A stretch of 64,000 nucleotides of DNA from the NCBI GenBank assembly GCA_039111635.1, contig JBCAQO010000003.1, forward strand, positions 2,170,001 through 2,234,000, given 5' to 3'. A program made the translations under genes and the position numbers. Positions within the stretch are counted from its first letter, which is position 1; every line of letters starts with the position of its first letter. This stretch comes from Heterobasidion occidentale (Eukaryota; Basidiomycota; Agaricomycetes; Russulales; Bondarzewiaceae). This document shows, one piece after another, positions 43,531 to 54,280 of this stretch. The notes beneath the pieces were generated by a model, which saw only the letters and a list, made by a program, of their open reading frames with translations, searched no databases and was not told the origin of the DNA.

Positions 43531-45803
43531 TCACAACCTCGCGTTCCTCGGCATCTTCTTCAGCGCCTGCCGCACACCAAGGTCCCCCAGCACGTCCTCC
43601 GCCCCGCCCAAGATCGCGTCGTACGGCGACGTCCGGTGGTACTGCACCGCGTCAGCCCAACCACCACAATGCAGAAACACGAATCACCCACGTTCTCGAT
43701 CAGCCGCCCCATCCCCGTCTTCGTGATCCCCCGCCCCCCAAAGATCTGCGTCGCGTCCTCCGCCGTCGCCCGCCCCGTCCGCGTGATGAACCTGCCGTCC
43801 GTCCGCCCATCCGTCAGCAAACCCCATGAGACCCACCACGCAACGAACGGAACGCACTGCTTCAGCAACCCGATAGGCCCCGCGAGCTTGTCGCTCTGCT
43901 CCTCGTATGACATCTGCACCCACCCCGCAGTCAGCAATCAGCCCCCACGACACCGAGAGCGGCGAGCGCCGCGACCCACGTTGTTCATCTGGTGCGTCAC
44001 GTTCTCCAGCCAGTTCTGCCCCGCCTCGACCCGCGAGATCATCGCCGCCAGCTTCGCCCGTATCACCGGCTGCGCGTTCAGCGGCTTCCCGAACACCCGC
44101 CGCTGCTGCGCCCACCTGTCCAGCGCCCACGCTCCGTCAGCACGCACCCCCTCGAAACCACCGTCCACTCACAGCAGGCACTCCTCCACGACCAGCCGCT
44201 GCATCCGCAGGCTCATGCTCACGATCATCCACCGCTCGTGGTTGAAGTTGCTCAGCATCACCTGCAGCCCCCCGCCCTCCCGCCCGAGCGTGTTCCCGAC
44301 CGGCACCCGCACCCCGTCGAACGTCACGTACGCCGTCCCCGCCGTCGACGAGTACGCCGTCTTGATCGGCTTCGTCGACAGCGCCCCCGGCGCGTCCCGC
44401 GGCACCAGGATCACCGTGAACCCCGTCTCGGTCTTGCACCCGACCGTAAAGTAGTCCGCGAACGTCCCGTTCGTGATCCACCTGCCCCGCCACGAACATA
44501 GACACGATGATAATAGAAATGACATTGATTCATGTTCAGCGCTGAACCCGCAAAGAAATAAAGAAATAAAGAAAAAAGCACGTCGACGCACTTCTTCGTC
44601 CCCGTGATCACCCACTCGTCCCCCTCCCGCCGCGCCTCCGTCTGCAGCCCGCCCACGTCGCTCCCCGCGAACGCCTCGCTGATTGCCAGGCAGATGAACT
44701 TGCGCCCCGCGAGCACGTCCGGCACGACCTGCGCCTGCACCGCCGGCGAGCCAAAGTTGAGCACCGGCGGCAGCCCGATGATCGTCCCCGCCACGAGCCC
44801 GTCCATGTACCCGCGTGTGCCGCACCGCGCGAGCTCAAAGTTGATGATCAGCTGCGAGCCGGCGACCGCGTGCGTGAGCGAGGGACCGCGGTGAGAGAGG
44901 CGCGCGAGGTGCTCACCTCGTGGAAATAGTCGAATTCTTCGGGCGTGATGACGCCGCCCATCAGCGTGCGCCCCTTCAGGTGCTTCCCGGGGCCCAGCCG
45001 CATCGCCGTGATATTCATCTCGCTACAGAAACCGCCCATCAGCCCGCAACCAAAACCCAAAGCTCAAACCCAAAGCTCAACGCAGCCTCCGCGCGGCACG
45101 CACCCCATCTTATCCACCACCTCCTGCGCGATCCGCTGCCCGCTCTCCTCGCAGCGCTGCGCGTCGGGGTACACGACCTCCATCACGAACGCGCGCACCG
45201 CCGCCTGGAACCGCCGGTGCCCCGCGCTGTAGTACGGGCTGCTGTACCCGTCCACGAGCCACGTCGGCTCCGCGTACGGCACGCGCGACACCTCGCCCGC
45301 CGCGAGCGCGCGCACGACCGGCGCCGCGCCCGCGAGCGCGCCGACCCGCAGCCGCGCGTACGCCGGGCGGCGCAGCACCTCCTGCCGGTGCAGCCCGAAG
45401 AACGCCTCCGTCGCGTCCTTTCCGGCTGTGTCGCGGGTCGCGTGTGCGAGCGGGCGTGCGTGCGGGGGCGGAGGGATCAGCGGGAGGTCGGCGTGCGGCG
45501 CGCCACGGCGGGCGTGGGTCGTGACGTACCTACGGTCGAGGCGAGCAGGACGCCGGCCCCTCCTGGGTGCAGGTTCGCGAATTTCGAGAGGTCGTAGACC
45601 GTGGCGTCTATGACGACCCACTGCGCCGCTCGTCAGCGCCTTTCAGCGCAGCCAGCCCTTCCGCGGACGTACCAGGTCGCCCTCCTTGTCATGCTGCAAC
45701 ACACGCGAGTCCACTGTGAGCATGGCGATCCGCGGTCGGCGCACCACAAACGCACCTGCGCGACCTCCTCGGCCGTATACTCCTTCAGCTCTTTCGTGGC
45801 CAT
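43531..45803 (-). CDS. Cytochrome b5-acyl-CoA dehydrogenase fusion
   Basis: The ATG at 45803 gives MATKELKEYTAEEVAQ. The N-terminal cytochrome b5 domain has both heme ligands: His in KFANLHPGGAGVLLA and His in AFFGLHRQEVL. A linker reads YSSPYYSAGHRRFQAAVRAF. The acyl-CoA dehydrogenase fold follows: FELARCGTRGYMDGLVAGTI, FICLAISEAFAGSDVGGLQT, the flavin-side motif EWVITGTKKWITNGTFADYF, then NFNHERWMIVSMSLRMQRLV and the C-terminal DATQIFGGRGITKTGMGRLI. It ends PRNARL. This two-domain order is known in fungi. Inference: a flavoprotein oxidising an acyl-CoA, with electrons possibly passed to the b5 heme. Peroxisomal or mitochondrial signals are not obvious (no C-terminal SKL). About eight introns; strongly GC-rich. 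Confidence 0.88.
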
Positions 45804-46240
45804 TGTTCCTGGTTCGCGCGATGGTAGTACGGTTGTGGTTTGTGAGCGACAGCGAGCAGGTGGTGTGGGGCTGCTGGTGGTCGCGACGCTGGAATATGGG
45901 GTGCGGGGTGGGACCGGCCATCATCATTACCCCGCTCCCGACTGGCTGAGCGCAGGACGCCGGTCCTGATCCGGCGGCTATCACATGCTCGCACACAGGT
46001 TAGGGGCGACCTGGGGACTCTGCAGGCCTCTATGAGCAACGGGAGCACTGTTACATGTATTATGTGAAAATATCTACAGATATCCATCGACGCAACCCCA
46101 GCGTCCAAGCGCACAAACACAATCCAAAAGCACGCCGCAAACCAAGCACTCTCTACCTACGGGCGGGGCCAGGCAATAAATTCGTCATAAACACGTCCTC
46201 ATAAATACGAGCCCACCGCTAGTCGTCCGCGCATGAGATG
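45804..46240. other. Intergenic region, ACAD promoter / RAD16 3' flank
   Basis: 437 nt between two minus-strand genes, dropping sharply in GC toward the RAD16 side. No gene was seen. Confidence 0.5.
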
Positions 46241-49200
46241 TCATAACTGAAATCGCGGTCAGACGGACAAAGACTGAGATACTGTGCACGCTCACCCTGA
46301 ATAAGAATGAAAGCTGCAGATGGCGATGAAGCAAACACGATCAGTCGACGGACACCACGCGAACGATATCGCGCTACTCACATCTTCAGGGGTCAGCCGC
46401 CCCATAGCCTGTGGTTCAGATGTTAGCAACATAGTGGTAAGGCCACACTTGAACTAGGCCTACCGAGTCATCCGTTGACAGCGTCGCATCCACCATGGCC
46501 GATTTCTTCTCCTGTAGCTAAAAAAAAGGGAGCGTATCGGTAAGCCCGATAGCCCGATGTGTGGACGGCGGCAGCGCACCTGAACGATGCGACTTTCAAT
46601 GCTATCTTCAATCACCAGCTTGATAGCTTGCACAGGTCGGTGTTGCCCGAGCCGATGGATGCGATCCATGGCCTCTGTTTCCGAGTACTGAGGTTAGTCA
46701 CGATACAACGACCGATTACCCTTCACTCACGGTATTCGACCTTGACAGACGGCAGGCATGTCAGCCGAGCACGCGCGAGTAATATCGAAGTTGAGCTTAC
46801 CGCAGGATTCCACCAGCTGTCCATGAGGTACACGCGCGAAGCTTCTGTCAAGTTGAGCGCGACGCCCCCGGCTTTCAAGCTGACGAGGAACACGGTGACA
46901 TGCACGTTGTTCACTGACAAAACCATGAGCGTCTGCCCGCCACACGGCTTCTCCAAAAAACACTTACTAAAATATTGGATCGTCGCGTCCCTCGCCTGGG
47001 GGCTCATAGTCCCCTCGAGGCGACACACCTGCAAGCAAGTACCCCCTTTAGCTTCTGCCCCGCGGCCGAGCCCCCCGCCGCGACAAATAAAACACGCACC
47101 ACGAAGCCAGCCCGCTGCAGCCGGAACGCGATCAGATCCAAAAAGTTGACAAATTGGCTGAACACGATGCTCTTCGTCGTGGCATCCTGCCTCCGCAAAT
47201 TACTCAACTCCTCCACGAGCGCCTCGATCTTGGACGACGAGCGCCAGGTGTCGATGTTGAGGCGCCCGAGAATGCCCTGCCTCGGGGCTGCGGACTGCGC
47301 GAGCTCGAGAGCCGGGGCCTCGAGGTCGATCGTCAGCGGGAGATGACACACCGGGCATGCAGGCTGGAGAAGCGTTGGACGATCTGTCAATCATGCGCGA
47401 CCACAAAGGATCTTATGAGGCCCTTACCGTGACTTCCATGGCGGTGTTCAGATACTGCTTCACGCACTCGCGGTCAAAGATGTGTCTGCACTTCGCTTGG
47501 ATCGCGTCCTCCGCGACGTCGTTGCAAATACGACATACGGCCGCCTCGCCGACGTCCTCCTCCGACACGAACGTGCCCGCGTTGTTCTTGCTCCGGATGA
47601 CAAGATCCGGATGACAGGCCATCTGTCGCATGCGCGTCAACAAACTGAAGATGTTCGAGTAATCTGCCACAGATCCGACGTGAGCACACAACACACAGCC
47701 GTGAAGGGCGCGGGACAGCAACGTACTGTTGAGGAGAGTTCCCGCATCGAGGTAGGTGCTGAACTGCCGCTTGGCATCCGAAAACAGGCTAAGATACAGC
47801 TCCTTCTCCTCGGGACTAAAGTAGTCGCGCCGCACAATGACCAGGCGAGGCGGCAAGCCCAAATCGTCCGCCCGCTGAACCTTGGTGCGACGAAGCATGA
47901 TCCGGTCAAGGAGGATCCGCAACTTCGCAAACGCTTCTTTGCCTGGACCGACCATGCCGTGTTTCTGAATGGGCGTCAAGATTTCGTTGTTCCAGAAACA
48001 CGTGTGTTGCATGGGACTGTGACCACAGTCTGTAGATGACAGATGAGATTAGGTTCGAGTGACATCTGTCGTACCCACCATCGCAATGTCTCTTATCTGA
48101 GAACTTCCAATGTAACGATTTGCAGTCACATCTCTTACCTGTTGTGATATTGTTTCAGCGCGATTGATGATCAGGAAGAGAGAAAGCACGAACAGAAATA
48201 GTAAGAGAAGGGATCCCCTCCCAGAAACCTGACCAAGCTGTAAAGTTCGCCGACACGGTTCTGCAGCGGTGTTCCTGAGAGACACCACCTATACTTTGCC
48301 TTCAGCTCAAACGCAGCCTTGGCCGTGTTGGTTGCGCGCTCTTTGATGTTGTGTGCCTCATCCAACTGATTGAACAGATGTCAGTGATTGAAGAGGAATA
48401 AGGCACGCCGACATCACTCACGATCACACGGTTCCATTCAATCGCATGGAGCGGAGAGTTTTCCTTGATGATCTGCCCCTTTCGCTTGAAGCCGGAATGC
48501 TGCTTGCGGAAGCAGCTTTCCAGAACAGCGTATGTCGTAAGTACGACGTCGTACTTTATAAGCTGCTTCGTGTCCGATTCACGCCCTGAGCCGTGCCACA
48601 CGAGCACCTTCATGCCGTCTGTATGCGCAGCAATTTCGTTCCTCCATTGCATAATCGCAACCGTTGGTCTAGGATAACGTGAGGAATCATTGAAAACAAG
48701 TCGTGAAATCAAAACTTACGCGATGACAAGGCTTGGCTTCACAGAGTCGCCGACGAGTAGAGCTATGATCTGTATTGTTTTACCCATTCTGATAATAACT
48801 TGATTTCGTCACTTTAGACCAATAGAATAAATACAAACACCTACCCCATCTCATCCTGTTAGGTAAAAAAACCCGTAAGAACGAGGCTGTCGGTGACAGC
48901 AGGTGATATACGTACTGCCAACATGCCTCCCGCGTACGATCCGAATTCTTGTTTACGCATCCAATAGAGCGATTCTTGCTGGAATGGTAAGAGAGTTACC
49001 TTGAGGTTGGACGGCTGTTCGGCCTTCTTAGGCTGAACGACCTTCATCTTCGTCTTCAAGTCACCCCAAGCATTGCGCAACTCGGGGTGATACATGTGCA
49101 GCGCAACCGTCGACTTTTCAGCCTACATGACAAGATCAGTTGGACTAGCGTATCATACGTCGAATAGGAAAGAGGCGCACATAAGTCAACCTGCGACCAA

Positions 49201-50264
49201 GTTTTTGGAACAACTCCCGCTCTGCCTGTTTCAAGCGCGTTCGCTCTTCGAGGGCTTTCTTTTTTAGCTTCTTGTCTTCGGCGGAGATGATCTTCTTCCC
49301 CTTTGCCTGTGCTTTGCCCTTGCTTTTGGCTTTGCCCTTTCCTTTGCCCTTCGTAGGCGGGGCCTCGTCTTCGGAGCTCAGTGCGGACGGTTCAACGTCA
49401 TCGTCGGAAGACAGCTCTATGAAATCCCCATCCTCGTTTGAGGCAGCGGCGAGACGGCGCATACCAGCGCCCGACGAGCCAGCGCCGAAAGTCGAGGCGC
49501 CATTGTGCACACTGATCGCGAGGCCTGCGCTCTGCAGGGACTCCTGGATAGCAGCATCCATCATAACTTCTTCGATGCCGTCTGAATCGTAGTCAAGAGC
49601 CCGCGTGAATGACTTGAGCGACTTGCGTGGTCTTTTCGAGCCGTAGTCGTCGTCGTCGTCGTCATCATCTTCCATGTCTTCTATGGAGAAATCTTCGTCG
49701 TCTTCGAACTCGGAACCACTGTCGTCCGATTCGTTGACCGAGGCGTTTTCGTCGTACTCGAGTTCACTCTCGGTCTCTGGAACGATTTCACCGTCAATGG
49801 AAGGAGTGGGGGCCTTCGCCTTTCCTTTACCCCTTGCCTTTGGCAGGGATTTTACCGTCGGTTGCTGGGCCACCATGAGTAAGTATGAGGTTGCAAAGCA
49901 AGTCCATCGATAGTGCGATGCGTACTTGGGTCTTGTTCGGCTTCGACGGCACTTCGACATAGGCGGACCGGGCGACAGCGCGCCTTTTCGAAGGCTGCGC
50001 GTTGAGTGGCTCATCCTCATGTTCACTCTCCATGGCCCGTTTTCTGGTGCCTTTGGCGGCAGCGACTCTAGTGGGCCTTCCCGTTGCTCTTGGCTGAGGC
50101 AAAGAGTCGTCTTTCTCGTGTTCATCAAGATTGCTGCTCGCAGGGGTAGCGTCAGTGGAAGTTTTGCTGCTGTTAAAGGTTGTCGATGCGGCAGTCGTTG
50201 GTGTCGCCGTCGCGGAGGCGGCGGGCGAGGCTGAGGGTGGACGCCGTCTTGTACGTGGGGCCAT
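46241..50264 (-). CDS. RAD16: DNA repair protein RAD16 (SNF2 ATPase with RING finger)
   Basis: RAD16 with RAD7 drives global-genome nucleotide excision repair in non-transcribed chromatin. From the ATG at 50264 ([13 protein letters not shown]) a basic and acidic disordered N-terminus includes DDDDDDDD and [20 protein letters not shown]. The helicase core reads [20 protein letters not shown], Walker [13 protein letters not shown] (split by an intron near 48,790-48,850), the DEAHN box (about 48,355) and [20 protein letters not shown]. The RAD16-specific Cys-rich insert [16 protein letters not shown] and [18 protein letters not shown] follows. The RING finger is [20 protein letters not shown] ... 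CPVCHLPL (about 47,340-47,560). The C-terminal lobe has [20 protein letters not shown] and [17 protein letters not shown] infer the end as PEDLSFLF plus two residues, with a small last exon at 46241; this is less certain. Confidence 0.92.
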
Positions 50265-51200
50265 GACAAACGCGGTCGAATATGAGCTCGAGGAGAGCGC
50301 GAGTTAGAGTATATTGTCCGAAGCGGCTCGTCGTCGAGGCCGCAGACGGTCGCAGGGGACAAACAAATTGACGCGACGCGCCGCCGTGCCGAATGCGGCA
50401 GAGGCCGAGATCCCACGCCGGGGGTGCCACAATCGCGACATCGGGCGTTGCCACAGCTCGCCACTCCGGAGTTGGTTCGAACGGTGACAGACGGTGACAT
50501 GATCTGACAGACGACGCGACTGGTCCTATTTTGGCACGGTGATTTCGACCGCGTCTGACTTATCAGCTGCTTGTCTTGTCTCTTGCGCTTTCCAATCCTC
50601 CGAAATATCAGAGGCCGGCTGTCCACACGTTTCTCTCATGTGATACGCACTCGCTCTGGCCCAGGGTCGTCCCTGTTGCGGCAATTCCGACTGGCTGTGA
50701 ACTTCACCCTCGCATCGCGAGAATCCTGGCCATATGACACCTTCACCTGTCCTCCATCCAACCGCACACATCCCGATCTTAGCGCTTGATTGTCGCCTTC
50801 ACGTCAAGAAGAGCTCCACCGCCTTGAGGCCTGCCTCGCCCCGTACTATACTTACACACAAGGTTATTCGATTGCATAGCACACGCGTCTTCCATAGAGC
50901 GGCTCTTGTCGGTGCTTCCGCGGCAGCAGCCCCTGGCGCGTCTCTCGATCGCTGTCGTGCGTCCCTAGATTTGCCTTTTGCATGCCTTGATGCAACTTCT
51001 AAAAAGATTTAAATTCAATATGCCAGGATATGCCATACAGGTACATATATATTGATTCAGATATGCAGGACAGAGGAATGTCACAGGTTCACGACACGAG
51101 ACGAGCCGGGCTAATCTGCACTGGCGCGCAAATCATGGAGGAAAGGAAGAGGCAGATGAGAAATAGAAGATACACTAAGCATGAATAGGGAGAACACCCT
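50265..51200. other. Intergenic region (~0.94 kb), nothing recognised
   Basis: It lies between the RAD16 start and the WWM1-like stop, both minus strand. It holds the RAD16 promoter. Frames at 50571-51012 have no domain features. Confidence 0.5.
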
Positions 51201-52240
51201 TCACCAACCGCCGTCGTCAAATCCTCCGTCAAATCCGCCACCGCCACCGCCGAAATCGTTGTTCTGGCCATCTTGATACCCTGGTCGACGAGATATCAGC
51301 GCTGTGAGAAAAACCCTGGCAAGGCAAGGGATTACCGTCTTGGTACGCCTCTCGCTCTTCGCGGTCCTCGTGGCTGTCGACGGCCTCCGCAATCAAACCG
51401 CCAGCGAGTAAACCCCCACCGCCTAAACAACATAATATCAGGAAGCACCGCTGATCTATCAGGAATACCACTGACCGATAAGAGCTGCCGTTCCCAGCCC
51501 GATACCACCGCCTCTTCCTCGTGACGCCTGCTGCTGCACCGGCGGCTGAGGCTGTCCGCCATAATAGCCTGTGCAGGACAAGCCATGAGGCCAGGCGTCC
51601 CGCTTCCAGTGGATGACTCACCTTGCTGTGGTGGAGATTGCCAGTTCCCCTGTTGGCCGCTCCAGCTGCCTTGCGTTGCAGGACCACCGTACCCCTGCTG
51701 TGGCCCCGACCACCCTTGCCCTTGCGCTGGATAACCAGGCTGACCCCCGTACGGATACCCACCACCTTGATAATTTCCGCCGCCCTGGTACCCACTAGAG
51801 CCGTTCCATCCGCCGCCTTGCCCCTGTGGTGGCTGGTTCCACTGTTGTTGTTGCGGGTATCCGGCACCACCGCTCTGGAAATTGCGATCCGGAGGGGACT
51901 GACTCGGGGTTGGTGCATAGCTAGCCTGCGGAGGCGGCGCAGCGGGAGGACCGAGAGGATGCTCCCAAGACGATCGTGGCGGCGACGGGCGAGTATCCAC
52001 GTAGTACCTGATCGTGAACCATGATGTTAGGGACGGTCACTCCGTGAACGATGCATCAATCAAGAACATACCACTGCCGATAACTGCAGATGGGATATAG
52101 TCGATTCATCAGACTGCAAAGCACGACTCTCAATTCTTTCGAACGCACTGATCGTCATAGCGAGCAACCCATCCTGTAGGGAGTTCTCGTCTATCTGGGT
52201 TGACGGGTGGAGGCCCTCCGTAGGGCGGAGGCTGAGACAT
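51201..52240 (-). CDS. WWM1: WW-domain protein, WWM1-like
   Basis: The ATG at 52240 gives MSQPPPYGGPPPVNPDRREL with a PPxY-type motif. The single WW domain spans three exons: LPTGWVARYDD, a 12-nt micro-exon (52072-52083), then YYVDTRPSPPRSSWEHPLG. A long Gly/Gln/Tyr-rich region follows (GYQGGGNYQGGGYPYGGQPG), then a small hydrophobic Gly-rich segment (GTAALIGGGGLLAGGLIAEA) and a C-terminal FDGGFDDGGW. This order, including the Gly-rich hydrophobic segment and the FDGGFDDG tail, matches yeast Wwm1, a WW protein reported to interact with the metacaspase Mca1. The orthology call rests on this architecture rather than high identity, and the interaction is not predicted by sequence. Confidence 0.75.
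52072..52083 (-). other. 12-nt micro-exon of the WWM1-like gene
   Basis: Flanked by CTGCAG (acceptor) and GTATGT (donor) on the minus strand. It supplies the Y-R-Q-W core of the WW domain. Without it the WW domain frame cannot be joined. Confidence 0.75.
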
Positions 52241-52649
52241 GCTCAATCGATGAACAGAAGAGAGTGAACGCGACCAAGGCCAGATATGATGATCACTTAT
52301 ATATGCTTTTCCCGGAGCCTCCCCCGCCCAATCTACATAACCAGACAGGCCGACCCGGTTCCCCGGCCGACATGCCGATTGATCTGTGCTGTGCTGCCAG
52401 CGCGCTTCATGGTATAACAGCTTTCCCGCTGTTCAGCAGCGCTGGACACTCAGGACAGCGAGCGGCAGGACGTCAGGCAATTCAGGCGGGGACGAGAAGA
52501 ACAGCGAGAAAGACAATGTCACTAAAGTAAGCTTACTTCCGTCAGCCGCAGATCGAGATTAGCAGGACTAGGCGAGGCACAATAAGGGTGATGAATACGA
52601 TAACGAAAACTTCGGCACCAAGAGCTCCATCGACAGCTTCCTCCTTGCT
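52241..52649. other. Intergenic region, WWM1-like promoter / HMG 3' flank
   Basis: 409 nt between two minus-strand genes, with nothing beyond expected flanks. A plus-strand frame at 52207-52530 lacks features. Confidence 0.5.
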
Positions 52650-53632
52650 TCAAGCTTTTGTCTTTTTATGCTTCTTCTCCTTCGGCGTCGCAACAGGCTT
52701 AGGCGCCGGGGTTGTAGGCACCTTGGACTTCTTGGGTGCTGGCTTGTCCTCTTCAGAGGTCTCGGAGCTCGAATCGTCATCATCGCTCACATCGTCTTCG
52801 GAGGTCTCGGGACTCGGGACTATGGCTGCGGGCTGTCGAAGAAGTGTGTAAGTTCACGACGACACGGTGATCAAGATGGCCTACAATGATCGGCGAAGGG
52901 GTATCCGGGAGGACAGCAGCAACAGCGACGGGGCTAGTTACCGCGTCGCGGGCTTCATAAACCTTCTTCTCAGCTTCATACCTGGCCTTGGCGGCTGCTT
53001 GCTTCTTTTCGTAGACCTGCGGGGGGTGGCATCAGCAGGGTCCAAGCGAAGGCTTGCCACACTGACATCTCTCTGGGGTGGTGTCATCTCGGACCACTGT
53101 TTCGAGATGTGACCTAGCAGTTCGTGCTGGGTCATATTCGGATGCTTGCTCTTGAGTTGAGAGCGAATCTCATTTTGGAAGAAGATGTAGGAAGAGGCGG
53201 GACGCTTGGGGGCATTAGGGTCCTTGGGCTTTTTTACCGAGCCACGTTTCTTCTTTTTGCCGTCGTCATCTGGATCCTGGGCCTCTGCCTTGCGCTTGCG
53301 TTCAGCCGGGGTCGCTGCAGCGGGGGAAGGAAGGGCAAAGAATTGTTTGGGGTCGGCGATGGCGGCGTTCAGCCCTGGAGGCATCATGTGGAGGGGCGCT
53401 GCACCGTTGAAGTTAATGTGGCCGTGCGCAAGCATTTGGGAAAACTGGTCCGCAATAGCGGCACAGTTGCGCATAGTTTCAGCGACGGCGCCGAGGCTGC
53501 CGATGAGCTAGGGCAAAAAGGGCGGAGGACGATGAGGACGTGACGAGGGTGAGATACGCGGCGACGAGGAAGACGACGACATACCTGAGTCTTCTGATAC
53601 TCAAGGTGAGCGCCTTCGGGTACGTTGGACAT
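52650..53632 (-). CDS. HMG-box chromatin protein
   Basis: The ATG at 53632 gives MSNVPEGAHLEYQKTQ, and the next exon reads LIGSLGAVAETMRNCAAIAD. After a Lys-rich nuclear-localisation-like stretch (GKKKKRGSVKKPKDPNAPKR) comes one complete HMG box: RPASSYIFFQNEIRSQLKSK, HPNMTQHELLGHISKQWSEM and, across an intron, VYEKKQAAAKARYEAEKKVY. The C-terminus is acidic (SEDDVSDDDDSSSETSEED) and ends in a basic KKHKKTKA. HMG-box proteins bend DNA; this one resembles the non-sequence-specific type, so a chromatin role is likely. The N-terminal helix block before the box is not one I recognise. It is divergent from the PNUTS-like gene. Confidence 0.85.
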
Positions 53633-54280
53633 ATTGTGGGGGGGACGCGACGCGACGTGAGGTATACTAAGAATGGGGATTGAGACCAGTTGTTGAGTTT
53701 GTAAGGTGGGCGTTGAGAGAAAACGCTAGGGATACTAGTAGGTTTGTTGATGCCCCTTATGTAGGGCTACTAAGGATTAGGTTCAAGCCACGTTACAGAT
53801 CAATAGACTAGTCCAATTTATTATCTCACGTCATACGGCCTTGATGTGCGATGGGGCCGTTGCTTGACACAGCTGCGAATGGTGGTGCATTGGTGCCATG
53901 GCATGCATCCAAACAAGATCGACCGAAAGGTCTCAAACCGATTTCAAGGCGTCGTGTGACTTGATCAACAAACGCACAAGGACAGGGCTGTCGTGATCAG
54001 TGTTTGGCGAAGGGAGTTGAGGCGGAGATTGTGGCGGAGAGCGAAGCGGAGTGGGGCGGTCATAAGGATGGATCTTGAAGGGGGCTGGACAACGCAGCGC
54101 CAGCTTTTGAAGGGCGAATCGCCAGCCAAAGTGACCGCATAGCGTGCATTCCGGTGGTGACAGCGCTGTCCTATCTCACTGTGGCCTTTCTCCTCTCCCC
54201 GACTCGGATTGCACAAAAATAAGCCCGTGTAGTGTTACCATCATTGGCTAAGAGCGCGTGCGGAAAAAAGCAGACGACAT
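53633..54280. other. Divergent promoter region, HMG / PNUTS-like
   Basis: 648 nt between starts. AT-richer with no domain-bearing frame; no strong promoter element identified. Confidence 0.5.

Noticed and set aside
50265..51200. Small genes in the RAD16 upstream region
   Set aside because: Frames at 50571-51012 are short, Arg/Ser-rich and have no splice-supported continuation.
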